Positions 19,448 to 27,901 are shown, numbered from the stretch's first letter. The stretch: DNA of 64,000 nucleotides from CBDESN01 sp965242495 (GCA_965242495.1 OZ251446.1:1674001-1738000), one strand, 5' to 3'. The notes: generated by a model not told the origin, from the letters alone. Made by a program: numbers and translations.

Positions 19448-20812
19448 TCACGATGCCGACGGGCGCGGCCGCCCCGGGATCCAGTCGGTGCCGGCGAGCG
19501 GCAGCCCGGCCATCGCCGCGGCTTCGACGGTCAGCGCCGCGAGGTCTTCCGGCTCCAGGTTCAACAGATGCGACTTGCCGCAGGCGCGCGCCAGCGTCTG
19601 CGCTTCGAGGACCATCACCGACAGGTAGTTGCGCACCCGCCGCGCCGCGCCGTCGACGTCGAGCCGCGCCTCGAGATCGGCGTCCTGCGTGGCGATTCCG
19701 ACCGGGCAGCGGCCGGTATGGCAATGGTGGCAGGCGCCCGGCTCGGTCCCCAGCCGGCGGTAGTCCTCGCGATGGAGCGGCGCGTTGCAGTTGAGGGCGA
19801 TCAGCGCGCCGGTGCCGATCGAGACCGCGTCCGCTCCCAGCGCCAGCGCCTTGGCCAGATCGGCCCCGCTGCGGACGCCGCCGGAGACGATGAGGCGCAC
19901 CTTGCGGTGCATGTCCATCTCCTGCAACGCCTCGACCGCCTGGCGGACCGCGGGCAGCAGCGGGATGCCGGCATGTTCGATGAACACGTCCTGGGTGGCG
20001 CCGGTGCCTCCCTGCATGCCGTCGAGCACGACCGCATCGGCCCCGGACTTGATCGCGAGCATGGTGTCGAAATAGGTTCGCGACGCGCCGACCTTGACGT
20101 AGACCGGCTTCCGCCAGCCGGTGATCTCGCGCAGCTCGACGATCTTGATCGCCAGGTCGTCGGGACCCGTCCAGTCCGGGTGCCGGCAGGCGCTGCGCTG
20201 GTCGATGCCGGCCGGCAGCGTGCGCATGTCGGCGACGCGCTCGCCGATCTTGACGCCCAGCAGCATGCCGCCGCCGCCGGGCTTGGCGCCCTGGCCGACC
20301 ACCACCTCGATCGCATCGGCGCGGCGCAGATCGTCCGGGTTCATGCCGTAGCGCGACGGCAGCAGCTGGTAGACCAGCGTCCGCGACGCCTCGCGCTCCT
20401 CGTCGGTCATGCCGCCGTCGCCGGTGGTCGTGCTCGTCCCCATCTCGGTGGCGGCGCGGCCGAGGGCGACCTTGGCGTTGCGCCCCAGAGCGCCGAAGCT
20501 CATCCCGGCGATGGTCACCGGGATGGCGAGCTCGACCGGCTCGGCGGCGAAGCGCTCGCCGATGACGAGGTCGGTGCGGCAAGCCTCGCGGTAGCCCTCC
20601 AACGGGTAGCGCGAGAGCGAGGCGCCGTGGAAGATCAGGTCGTCGAACGAAGGCAGCGGGCGCTTGGCGCCGAACCCCCGGATCTCGTAGACGCCCTCGC
20701 GCGCGGCGCGCTGGATCTCGGCGATGACACGCGGCGGAAAGCTCGCCGACCGGCGGAGAGTCCGCGGGTCCGGCCCCGGCTCAGATCCCGTTCGAGAATC
20801 CCGCTTATCCAT
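19448..20812 (-). CDS. FMN-binding glutamate synthase-like subunit (GlxD / MgsC)
   Basis: A 454-residue protein with the FMN/glutamate synthase central barrel: SFGALGRNAKVALGRAATEMG, TGDGGMTDEER, GQGAKPGGGGMLLG, and VLDGMQGGTGATQ. An iron-sulfur cysteine cluster, CHHCHTGRCPVG, comes late. In N-methylglutamate synthase this is the large subunit (MgsC); in rhizobia it is GlxD. Its first ten codons (MDKRDSRTG...) are not family sequence: they lie in the edge of the adjacent repeat island, and a near-identical copy of that edge occurs after copA at 36691. The repeat has therefore replaced or extended the N-terminus. Confidence 0.87.
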   Translation of the reverse strand: MDKRDSRTGSEPGPDPRTLRRSASFPPRVIAEIQRAAREGVYEIRGFGAKRPLPSFDDLIFHGASLSRYPLEGYREACRTDLVIGERFAAEPVELAIPVTIAGMSFGALGRNAKVALGRAATEMGTSTTTGDGGMTDEEREASRTLVYQLLPSRYGMNPDDLRRADAIEVVVGQGAKPGGGGMLLGVKIGERVADMRTLPAGIDQRSACRHPDWTGPDDLAIKIVELREITGWRKPVYVKVGASRTYFDTMLAIKSGADAVVLDGMQGGTGATQDVFIEHAGIPLLPAVRQAVEALQEMDMHRKVRLIVSGGVRSGADLAKALALGADAVSIGTGALIALNCNAPLHREDYRRLGTEPGACHHCHTGRCPVGIATQDADLEARLDVDGAARRVRNYLSVMVLEAQTLARACGKSHLLNLEPEDLAALTVEAAAMAGLPLAGTDWIPGRPRPSAS

Positions 20813-21708
20813 CGAGAGTCGTCTCCGGCGAGAAGGCTTCGTCCGAAATGGATTCCCGCTCTCGCGGGAATGACGGATGGTTGGCGTATCCGCCTCGAGC
20901 CGATGGCTTCCCTCGGACCGTCGTCACAGCCCCCGTGTCCCCACGGGAGCAGGAAACGGGATACGAATATGGATTCCCGCTTTCGCGGGAATGACGGAAG
21001 GGGGAGCGTATCCGCCTCGAGCCGACGTCACAGGCCCTTCGTCCCCATGGGAGCGGGAAACGGGATACGAATATGGATTCCCGCTTTCGCGGGAATGACG
21101 GATGGTTGGCGCATCCGCCTCGAGCCGATGGCCTTCCTCGGGCCGTCGCCACAGCCCCCGTGTCCCCACGGGAGCGGGAAACGGGATACGAATGTGGATT
21201 TCCGCTTTCGCGGGAATGACGGAAGGGGGAGCGTATCCGCCTCGAGCCGACGTCGCAGGCCCTTCGTCCCCACGGAAACAGGAATCGGGATACGAATATG
21301 GATTCCCGCTTTCGCGGGAATGACGGATGGTTGGCGTATCCACCTCGGGCCGATGGCCTTCCTCGGGCCGTCGCCACAGCCCCCGTGTCCCCACGGGAGC
21401 GGGAATCGGGATACGAATGTGGATTTCCGCTTTCGAGCGTGCGAAGAAACCCTTGGCGTATCCGCCTCGAGCCGACGTCACAGGCCCTTCGTCCCCACGG
21501 AAGCAGGAATCGGGATACGAATATGGATTCCCGCTTTCGCGGGAATGACGGATGGTTGGCGTATCCGCCTCGAGCCGATGGCTTCCCTCGGGCCGTCGTC
21601 ACAGGCCCCTCGTCCCCACGAAAACAGGAATCGGGATACGAATATGGATTCCCGCTTTCGCGGGAATGACGAATTGTTGGCGTATCCGATTTTTCAAACG
21701 GACTCTCA
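20781..21708. repeat. Repeat island 1: higher-order tandem array of dRS3-like palindromes
   Basis: Eight palindrome copies of the type ATTCCCGCTTTCGCGGGAAT start at 20852, 20973, 21077, 21198, 21302, 21423, 21527 and 21648. The steps alternate 121, 104, 121, 104, 121, 104, 121 bp, so the true unit is a 225-bp pair. One copy (21423) is broken and runs into AGCGTGCGAAGAAA instead of the second arm. The ends carry related inverted motifs: CCCGTTCGAGAATC near 20787-20800 and, in reverse complement, GAGTCCGTTTGAAAAATC at 21689-21706. The open frames here follow the repeat and look non-coding. The island separates the GlxD-like and GlxC-like genes. Confidence 0.93.
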
Positions 21709-22380
21709 GGCATCGTCGATACGGAAGTTGTACAGCCGGCGGGCGGAGCCGAAGCGGCGGAACCGGCCGGGGTCCGCCGATACGCGCGCGCGCGCGAGCA
21801 ATTTGGCCAGGCGGTCGCGATGAGCGGGCGTCATCTCCTTCTCGATACAGTCCGAACCCAGATCCGCGACCGCGCCGCCGACGTAGATCCCCGCCTCGTA
21901 GATCGAATCGCCGAGCGACGCCCCGGCGTCGCCGCACACGACCAGACGCCCCGCCTGGGCCATGAAGCCGCTCATATGCCCGACCGATCCGGCGACCACG
22001 ATGTCCACCCCCTTCATCGAGATGCCGCAACGCGCGCTGGCGTCGCCTTCGACGACGACGAGACCGCCGCGGCCGGACGCGCCGGCCGACTGCGAGGCGT
22101 TGCCAGCGACCCGGACTTCGCCGGACATGATGTTCTCGGCCAACCCGGGGCCCGCATTGCCGCGTATCTCGATCATGGCCTCCCGGTTCATGCCGGCGCA
22201 GTAATAACCGACATGGCCGTCGATCTCGACCGTCAGCGGCGCGGTCAGCCCGACCGCGACCGCATGCGCCCCTTCGGGATTGACCACCCGGAAGCGGCGC
22301 TCGTTCGCCCCCGCCGCGACCGCCTGAAGCCGCGCGTTGAGGTCGCGGAGGGGCGTGGTCGCGAGGTCAATGGTGATCAT
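21706..22380 (-). CDS. Glutamate synthase large-subunit C-terminal-domain protein (GlxC / MgsB)
   Basis: About 224 residues of the GltB C-terminal (GXGXG) beta-helix type, with recurring Gly turns: DGHVGYYCAGMN, IRGNAGPGLAENIMSG, VRVAGNASQSAGASGRGG and CGISMKGVDIVVAGSVGHMSG. It is the second subunit of the GlxBCD / MgsABC set. The start is ATG 22380 or 22392; both lie inside the 3' end of the amidotransferase gene (stop at 22367), so translation is coupled. The TGA stop sits exactly where the repeat island begins, and the next bases are the island's terminal motif. Confidence 0.85.
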   Translation of the reverse strand: MITIDLATTPLRDLNARLQAVAAGANERRFRVVNPEGAHAVAVGLTAPLTVEIDGHVGYYCAGMNREAMIEIRGNAGPGLAENIMSGEVRVAGNASQSAGASGRGGLVVVEGDASARCGISMKGVDIVVAGSVGHMSGFMAQAGRLVVCGDAGASLGDSIYEAGIYVGGAVADLGSDCIEKEMTPAHRDRLAKLLARARVSADPGRFRRFGSARRLYNFRIDDA

Positions 22381-23296
22381 GGCGGCGATCATGGCCGGTT
22401 TCGCGACGCCAGCTGTAGACGGTCGCCGGGGCGGGCTCCCAGATGGCCGCGCCGCGCGCGCCCGGCAGGTGGGCGAGCGAGCGGTATTCGGACGCCATCG
22501 CCACCCATTCATCGGTCTCGGCGAGCACCGCCGGCTTGCAGGCCACGGCGTCGCGCAGCACGGCGAACCCGTCCCGCGTCCCAACCGCGAAGGTGTAGAA
22601 ACCGTCGAGATCGGCGAGCCCGGCCTCCAACGCCTCGGCGAGGCTCGCGCCTTCGCGCAACCGCCACGTCAAGTAGCCGGCGGCGACCTCGGTATCGTTG
22701 TCGGTCTCGAACGCAACGCCGCGCCGCGCCAGCCGGCGGCGGAGCCGGTTGTGGTTGGACAGGGACCCGTTATGCACCAGGCACAGGTCGAGGCCGGTGG
22801 AGAAGGGATGCGCATGCTCGGTGGTGACCGCGCTCTCGGTGGCCATCCGGGTGTGGCCCACCGCGTGCGTGCCCGCGGCGCCGGCGAGGCCGAACCGTTC
22901 GGCGACCTCGGCGGGATGGCCCCGATCCTTGAACAGTTCGATCGCCTGCCCGACCCCGACGATGCGCGTCCCGGGCGCGTTCGCCGCGAGCCAGGCGCGC
23001 GCCCCGGCCTCCGCGGCCGCGGTCGTCAGCACGCAGTGATTTCCGCGCCGGGCGGCGTCGGCGGCGACGCCCAGGCCGGCCGCAAGCGCGGCCGCGAGCC
23101 CGCCCCAGTCGTAATCCTCGTCCGGGTGGTGCAGGGTGATCTTGATCGATCCCGTCGGGGCGGGGTCGCGATAGAGGGCGATCCCGGCGCTGTCGGGGCC
23201 GCGCTCGCCCATGGCGGCCAGCATCGGCGTCACCAGCGCGCCGAGCCGCGGCTCCAGCGCGGGCGTCTTGAGGAACAGGCCGACGATGCCGCACAT
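22367..23296 (-). CDS. Class II glutamine amidotransferase (GlxB / MgsA)
   Basis: A 309-residue N-terminal-nucleophile amidotransferase. The sequence begins MCGIVGLFLK, so Cys2 becomes the catalytic N-terminus. It continues with ERGPDSAGIALYRD, GHTRMATES, HPFSTGLDLCLVHNGSLSNH and ETDNDTEVAAGYL, all glutaminase-domain landmarks. It should release ammonia from glutamine, or act as the MgsA subunit on gamma-glutamylmethylamide, for use by the FMN subunit. It is the promoter-proximal gene of the four-gene set, preceded by a 520-bp intergenic region. Confidence 0.9.
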   Translation of the reverse strand: MCGIVGLFLKTPALEPRLGALVTPMLAAMGERGPDSAGIALYRDPAPTGSIKITLHHPDEDYDWGGLAAALAAGLGVAADAARRGNHCVLTTAAAEAGARAWLAANAPGTRIVGVGQAIELFKDRGHPAEVAERFGLAGAAGTHAVGHTRMATESAVTTEHAHPFSTGLDLCLVHNGSLSNHNRLRRRLARRGVAFETDNDTEVAAGYLTWRLREGASLAEALEAGLADLDGFYTFAVGTRDGFAVLRDAVACKPAVLAETDEWVAMASEYRSLAHLPGARGAAIWEPAPATVYSWRRETGHDRRHDHH

Positions 23297-23485
23297 CTAC
23301 GCCTCCGCCCCGGCGCGGCGACCGGCGGGGACGCCATCGGCGGGCCTCGGCCGCGGCAAGCCGTTCGGCCGGCGCGGCGAGGCGATCGCTCCGGGGAGCA
23401 TCGCGACGGAGGGACGGACGCCGCCTCCCTGGACGAATCCCGGCGAAAATTTTCCAGTTTCGTTGTATTTCAACGGCTTATGAAG

Positions 23486-23569
23486 AAAAACCAGGGAAAA
23501 AGCAGGGCGAAAACCGGCCAAAAGCAGGGCGAAAGCAGGCGAAAAGCAGGGGGAAAATGCGGTCAAAAA
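23486..23569. promoter_or_regulatory. Phased A-tracts (probable intrinsically curved DNA)
   Basis: Eight A-runs of 3-5 bases are centred near 23488, 23499, 23512, 23522, 23533, 23544, 23556 and 23567, about 11 bp apart, each separated by a G/C-rich hexamer such as GCAGGG. A-tracts repeated in phase with the helix bend DNA. Curved DNA between divergent operons often aids promoters or nucleoid-protein binding. Its function here is inferred. Confidence 0.55.
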
Positions 23570-23720
23570 CGGGCGAATTCCGCTCCGGCGAGTGGGCGAT
23601 CGTGAGATCAATTCGTTCTCTCCTCCGTTCCGGTCGAACGCGGCGCGCGCGAAGCGGCGGCCCCCGCGGCGGGGGTTTCGGTCGCATTCCTTCGATGTTG
23701 GGGAATCATAACACAGACGA

Positions 23721-23746
23721 TCTCAAAAGTCAAGCACAAATTGAGA
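23721..23746. promoter_or_regulatory. Inverted repeat, possible operator upstream of the nicX-like gene
   Basis: TCTCAA and TTGAGA form perfect 6-bp arms separated by 14 bp, in the AT-rich stretch about 70 bp before the start of the nicX-like gene. The spacing suits a dimeric repressor, but no regulator gene is adjacent and short inverted repeats arise by chance. Confidence 0.3.
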
Positions 23747-23816
23747 ACATTGGTCGCGGAGATTGCGCGGCGCGGGCGTCTGTGACAGCGTGCGGTCGAC
23801 GTTCCGGGAGGCGCCC

Positions 23817-24821
23817 ATGCCGATGAGCCGCGCGCAGCAGATTTCCATCTGGACGGAGGTGCTGTCGCTCTGCCGGCTGACCGCGGACGAGGCCGTCGTC
23901 GTCCTGACCGGCGAGGCGTCGCGCCCGGCCAACGTCGAGGCCGCGGTGACGTCGGCGCAGCGGCTGGGCGCGCCGACGCTCCGCCTGATGACCTATGAGG
24001 GCGACCGGCCGCTGCGCGACAACGGCCCGGCGATGGAGGCGCTGAAGCGGGCGGATCTGGTGATCGACCTGCTGGGACTCCACTTGCTGCGGCGCGGCGA
24101 GCAGGAGGCCGTGACGGCCGCGGGCGCGCGCATCCTCTACGTGACCGAGCCGCCCGAGGCGCTGGCCCGCATGATGCCGTCGCCGGACGACAAACGGCGG
24201 GTCTGCGCCGCCGCGGCCTGCATCGAGCGGGCGGAGGAGATGCGCGTCACCTCCGCCGCCGGCACCGACCTCCGCGTCCGCCTCGGCGCGTATCCGATCC
24301 TGCGCGAATACGGCTATGCGGACGAGCCCGGCCATTGGGACCACTGGCCCGCCGGCTTCGTCGCGACCTGGCCCAACGAGGCGAGCGCCGAAGGCGCGGT
24401 GGTCCTCGACCGGGGCGACATCATCTTCCCGTTCAAGACCTACGTGAACACGCCCATCCGGCTCACCATTCGCGACGGCTACGTCCGCGAGATCGAGGGC
24501 GAGTTCGACGCCGAGTATCTGCGCGAGTATTTCCGCCAGTTCGGCGACGCGGAGGGCTACGCCGTCTCGCATCTCGGCTGGGGGCTCCAGCCCAAGGCCA
24601 AATGGACCGCGCTCGGCATCATGAAGGACGCGACCAACGGCAACGACGGGCGCGCCTTCTACGGCAACTTCATGTTCTCGACCGGACCCAATACCGACGC
24701 CGGCGGCAAGCGCGACACGCTGTGCCATCTCGACATCCCGATGCGCAACTGCTCGCTGTTCCTCGACGGCGAGCCGATGCTGATCGAAGGCGACGTGATT
24801 CCCGCGGATCAGCGCGCCTGA
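23817..24821 (+). CDS. NicX-like 2,5-dihydroxypyridine 5,6-dioxygenase homologue
   Basis: A 334-residue protein collinear with Pseudomonas NicX, which opens 2,5-dihydroxypyridine in nicotinic acid breakdown and is built on the M29 metallopeptidase fold. Shared landmarks include LTRVDE-like LSLCRLTADEAV, VTEPPEALARMMPSPDDKRR, EYGYADEPGHWDHWPAGF, DRGDIIFPFK, HLGWGLQPKAKWTALG, FYGNFMFSTGPNTDAGGKR and CHLDIPMRNCSLFLD. The His, Asp and Glu residues that bind iron lie in these blocks. Whether dihydroxypyridine is the substrate is uncertain, since no nicA, nicC, nicD or nicF partner is in the window. I start at the ATG at 23817 behind GGGAGG. Confidence 0.78.
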   Translation: MPMSRAQQISIWTEVLSLCRLTADEAVVVLTGEASRPANVEAAVTSAQRLGAPTLRLMTYEGDRPLRDNGPAMEALKRADLVIDLLGLHLLRRGEQEAVTAAGARILYVTEPPEALARMMPSPDDKRRVCAAAACIERAEEMRVTSAAGTDLRVRLGAYPILREYGYADEPGHWDHWPAGFVATWPNEASAEGAVVLDRGDIIFPFKTYVNTPIRLTIRDGYVREIEGEFDAEYLREYFRQFGDAEGYAVSHLGWGLQPKAKWTALGIMKDATNGNDGRAFYGNFMFSTGPNTDAGGKRDTLCHLDIPMRNCSLFLDGEPMLIEGDVIPADQRA

Positions 24822-24839
24822 CCGGACCGGAGGCGGACC

Positions 24840-26432
24840 ATGCTGCAATCGATCCGGTCCGACCGGGGGATGCTGTCCTCGTCGCATCATCTGGCGGCGG
24901 AGGCCGGGCTCCGGGTCCTGCGCGAGGGCGGCAACGCGATCGAGGCGATGGTCGCGGCCGCGGCGACGATCTCGGTCGTCTATCCCCATATGAACGGGCT
25001 GGGCGGCGACGGCTTCTGGCTGATCGCCGAACCCGGCCGCGCCCGGCCGCGCGCGATCAACGCGGTCGGAGCCGCCGGCGCCGCGGTCGACGAGGCGCTC
25101 TATCGCGGCCGCGGACTCGAGGAAATCCCGACCCGCGGGCCGCTCGCCGCCAACACCGTGGCCGGGACGGTCGCCGGATGGCGGAGCGCGCTCGCGATCA
25201 GCGCCGAATGGGGCGGACGCATGGCCCTGCCTCGCCTGTTGGAGGAGGCGATCCATTTCGCGCGAGCGGGCTTCCCGGTCTCGGACGGGCAGTACGCGAA
25301 CACGCGCGACAAGCGGGCGGAGCTCGAAGACGCGCCGGGTTGGGCGGAGACCTTTCTGGCCGACGGAAGCCCGCCCCCGCCGGGCGCGCGCTTCAAGCAG
25401 CCGGCGCTGGGCGACACGCTGGCGCGTCTGGCCGCGGCCGGGCTCGACGACTTCTATCGCGGCGAGGTCGCGCGCCGCATCGGCGCCGATCTCGCGCGGG
25501 CGGGGAGTCCGGTGACGGCGGAGGACTATGCGCGCCATCGCGCGGTCGAGACCGAGCCGCTGTCGCTGCGGCTCGGCGCGGGCGCGGTCTACAACGTGAC
25601 GCCGCCGTCGCAGGGGCTCGCCTCGCTCGCCATTCTCGGCCTGTTCGAGCGGCTGGGCTGCGCCGAAGCCGACGGATTCGCCCATGTCCACGGGCTGGTC
25701 GAAGCGACGAAGCAGGCGATCCTGTTGCGCAATGCGGAGGTGACGGACCCGGCCCATATGACGGCCGATCCGCAGGCGTTGCTGGACCCGGCGGCGCTGG
25801 ACGAAATCGCCGGGCGGATCGACCCCGCCCGCGCGCTGCCCTGGCCGGCGCCGGGCGCGCCGGGCGACACGGTCTGGCTCGGCGCGATCGACGACGCGGG
25901 CCGGGCGGTGAGCTTCATCCACAGCATCTATTGGGAGTTCGGCGCCGGCGTGGTGCTGCGCGATACCGGCATCCAGTGCCAGAACCGGGGCTCCAGCTTC
26001 ACCCTCGATGCGGGCGGGCTGAACCACGTCCGGCCCGGCCGCCTGCCGTTCCACACCAACAACCCGGCCCTCGCCCGGCTCGACGACGGCCGGCTGATGG
26101 TCTACGGCGCGATGGGCGGCGAAGGGCAGCCGCAGACCCAGGCGGCGCTGTTCACCCGCTACGCCCGGTTCGGCCAGGAGCTCCAGGCGGCGATCACCGC
26201 GCCGCGCTGGGTGCTGAGCCGCACCTGGGGCGAACCCCGCACCGACCTGCGGATGGAAAGCCGCTTCCCCGCCGCGCTCATCGACGCCCTGCGCGGCGCG
26301 GGCCACGAGGTGAGCACGGTGGAGCCGTTCGACCAAGTTATGGGCCATGCCGGCGCCGTGGTCCGCCGCCCCTCCGGCCTCCTCGAAGGCGCGACCGATC
26401 CGCGAAGCTGCGGGGCGGTGGCGGCGTTCTGA
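24840..26432 (+). CDS. Gamma-glutamyltransferase family protein
   Basis: A 530-residue Ntn-hydrolase of the GGT family. The N-terminal half has SSHHLAAEAGLRVLREGGNAIEA and MNGLGGDGFWL. The predicted autocleavage Thr is in GDTVWLGAIDDAGRAVSFI (about 341-359), which starts the small subunit, followed by SIYWEFGAGVV, RGSSFTLD and FHTNNPALA. I see no signal peptide, so it may be cytosolic, as in acylase-like or catabolic GGTs. The gene follows the NicX homologue by 18 bp and is probably cotranscribed, hinting at a gamma-glutamylated or amide-bearing substrate. Classical GGT lid residues are not obvious. Confidence 0.87.
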   Translation: MLQSIRSDRGMLSSSHHLAAEAGLRVLREGGNAIEAMVAAAATISVVYPHMNGLGGDGFWLIAEPGRARPRAINAVGAAGAAVDEALYRGRGLEEIPTRGPLAANTVAGTVAGWRSALAISAEWGGRMALPRLLEEAIHFARAGFPVSDGQYANTRDKRAELEDAPGWAETFLADGSPPPPGARFKQPALGDTLARLAAAGLDDFYRGEVARRIGADLARAGSPVTAEDYARHRAVETEPLSLRLGAGAVYNVTPPSQGLASLAILGLFERLGCAEADGFAHVHGLVEATKQAILLRNAEVTDPAHMTADPQALLDPAALDEIAGRIDPARALPWPAPGAPGDTVWLGAIDDAGRAVSFIHSIYWEFGAGVVLRDTGIQCQNRGSSFTLDAGGLNHVRPGRLPFHTNNPALARLDDGRLMVYGAMGGEGQPQTQAALFTRYARFGQELQAAITAPRWVLSRTWGEPRTDLRMESRFPAALIDALRGAGHEVSTVEPFDQVMGHAGAVVRRPSGLLEGATDPRSCGAVAAF

Positions 26433-26446
26433 GCGGGTTCGGAACG

Positions 26447-26538
<92 letters not shown>

Positions 26539-27498
26539 GCTGCGGATTGCGGCCGTCTCTCGATTTGCTACACTGCGCGCGTCGACCCCGTAGCGGAAGC
26601 GCGCGCTGCGGATTGCGGCCGTCTCTCGATTTGCTACACTTCGAGCTGGAGACCGCGACGCCGCAGTTGCGCTGCGGATTGCGGCCGTCTCTCGATTTGC
26701 TACACTGGGATGGGCGGCCGCAGCCCTCCCCATCTCGCTGCGGATTGCGGCCGTCTCTCGATTTGCTACACTTCCGGAGTTCCTTCGCCCCTGCTATTAC
26801 CCGCTGCGGATTGCGGCCGTCTCTCGATTTGCTACACTTCGGCCAGCAGCTGGAAAAACTCGTCTTTGCTGCGGATTGCGGCCGTCTCTCGATTTGCTAC
26901 ACTTCCGCCGCCTCACAACCGGAACGCCTTCGGGCTGCGGATTGCGGCCGTCTCTCGATTTGCTACACTTTTCGTCGTTTCGGATTACATCGCCGGCTCG
27001 CTGCGGATTGCGGCCGTCTCTCGATTTGCTACACTGGGAATCTTGCGCGAACGGTGACGGACTGGGCTGCGGATTGCGGCCGTCTCTCGATTTGCTACAC
27101 TTCTGACGACGCGACGGATCGAGGCCGCTTCCGCTGCGGATTGCGGCCGTCTCTCGATTTGCTACACTGAGGCCGAAGGGCCGCGCATCGGGAACAAGGC
27201 TGCGGATTGCGGCCGTCTCTCGATTTGCTACACTAGGATGCGCGTCGTACCCTTCGACTGGGCCGCTGCGGATTGCGGCCGTCTCTCGATTTGCTACACT
27301 CCCGATGGTCGTGGGTGGTATGCTCACGGCGCTGCGGATTGCGGCCGTCTCTCGATTTGCTACACTTCGCCGGGGCAACACCAAATAGAGGACAGTGCTG
27401 CGGATTGCGGCCGTCTCTCGATTTGCTACACTCTTCATCGTCACCTGCCAGTGGTCGCTGCGGCTGCGGATTGCGGCCGTCTCTCGATTTGCTACACT
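26539..27498 (+). CRISPR. Type II-C CRISPR array, 15 repeats and 14 spacers
   Basis: Fifteen identical 36-bp repeats begin at 26539, 26605, 26671, 26737, 26803, 26868, 26934, 27000, 27066, 27133, 27199, 27265, 27331, 27397 and 27463. Spacers are 30 bp except one of 29 (26839) and one of 31 (27102). Each repeat starts GCTGCGGATTGCGG and ends CGATTTGCTACACT. The end resembles the Neisseria type II-C repeat end GTGCTACAAT and supplies an extended -10 (TGcTACACT) with a TTGCGG 16 bp upstream, so each repeat may carry its own promoter and the plus strand is the crRNA sense. No degenerate terminal repeat is seen. The cas genes follow 49 bp to the right on the opposite strand. Confidence 0.98.
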
Positions 27499-27547
27499 GC
27501 ACCTGCGGTAATGGATTGAAAAAACACCGTTTTCGTCCGCCTGCTGG

Positions 27548-27901
27548 TCAAAAGAACTCCAGCTGGGCGGGCGAAGGCGGTGGCGTGTGGCGGCTCTTCC
27601 CGGCATAGATCTCGATCCGGCCGAACTGCCGGTCGGTGATGGTCAGGAACCGCACCTCCCCCGCGGCCGGCACCTGCTTGCCCATTCGCGCGGCATGGAC
27701 CTTGGCATTCTCAATGGACGCGCAGTGCCGGACATAGACGGAGTATTGCATCATCGTGAAGCCGTCCTCCAGCAGGCCCTTGCGAAACCGGGTGTAGGCT
27801 TTGCGCGCCTTCGGCGTATCGGTGGGCAGATCGAACATGGCAATGACCCACATCGAACGCCACCCCCAAGGAATCTGTGGGATATCGCGCCGGCGGGTCA
27901 T
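27548..27901 (-). CDS. cas2: CRISPR-associated endoribonuclease Cas2
   Basis: A 117-residue Cas2 with the ferredoxin-like start WVIAMFDLPTDTPKARKAY (conserved Asp after the first strand), FRKGLLEDGFTMMQYSVYVRHC and a closing VRFLTITDRQFGRIEIYAG. Cas2 dimers bridge two Cas1 dimers for spacer integration. The gene overlaps cas1 by 4 bp (ATGA), making cas9-cas1-cas2 one unit. An internal ATG giving MWVIAMFDLP is an alternative start and closer to the usual Cas2 N-terminus. Confidence 0.95.
   Translation of the reverse strand: MTRRRDIPQIPWGWRSMWVIAMFDLPTDTPKARKAYTRFRKGLLEDGFTMMQYSVYVRHCASIENAKVHAARMGKQVPAAGEVRFLTITDRQFGRIEIYAGKSRHTPPPSPAQLEFF

Larger units (their letters stand above)
23297..23816. 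other. Intergenic region between the divergent glx/mgs set and the nicX-like gene
   Basis: 520 bp with no supportable gene. The middle holds a run of phased A-tracts (listed separately), and the right part is AT-rich and contains an inverted repeat. It must carry the promoters for both divergent units. The short frames at 23478-23687 and 23557-23826 have low-complexity composition and look spurious. Confidence 0.7.

Noticed and set aside
20805..21713. 302-residue and shorter frames across repeat island 1
   Set aside because: The peptides repeat with the DNA units (HSRESGNPYSYP-like) and carry no family similarity; they are by-products of the 225-bp array.
23478..23687. 69-residue minus-strand frame in the glx/nicX gap
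   Set aside because: Its Phe/Pro-rich low-complexity end comes from the phased A-tracts, and no start signal is seen.
26575..27462. A spacer matching other DNA in this window (self-targeting)
   Set aside because: Reading the 14 spacers against the window by eye gave no convincing match; only a computed search over the whole genome and phage sequences could settle it.
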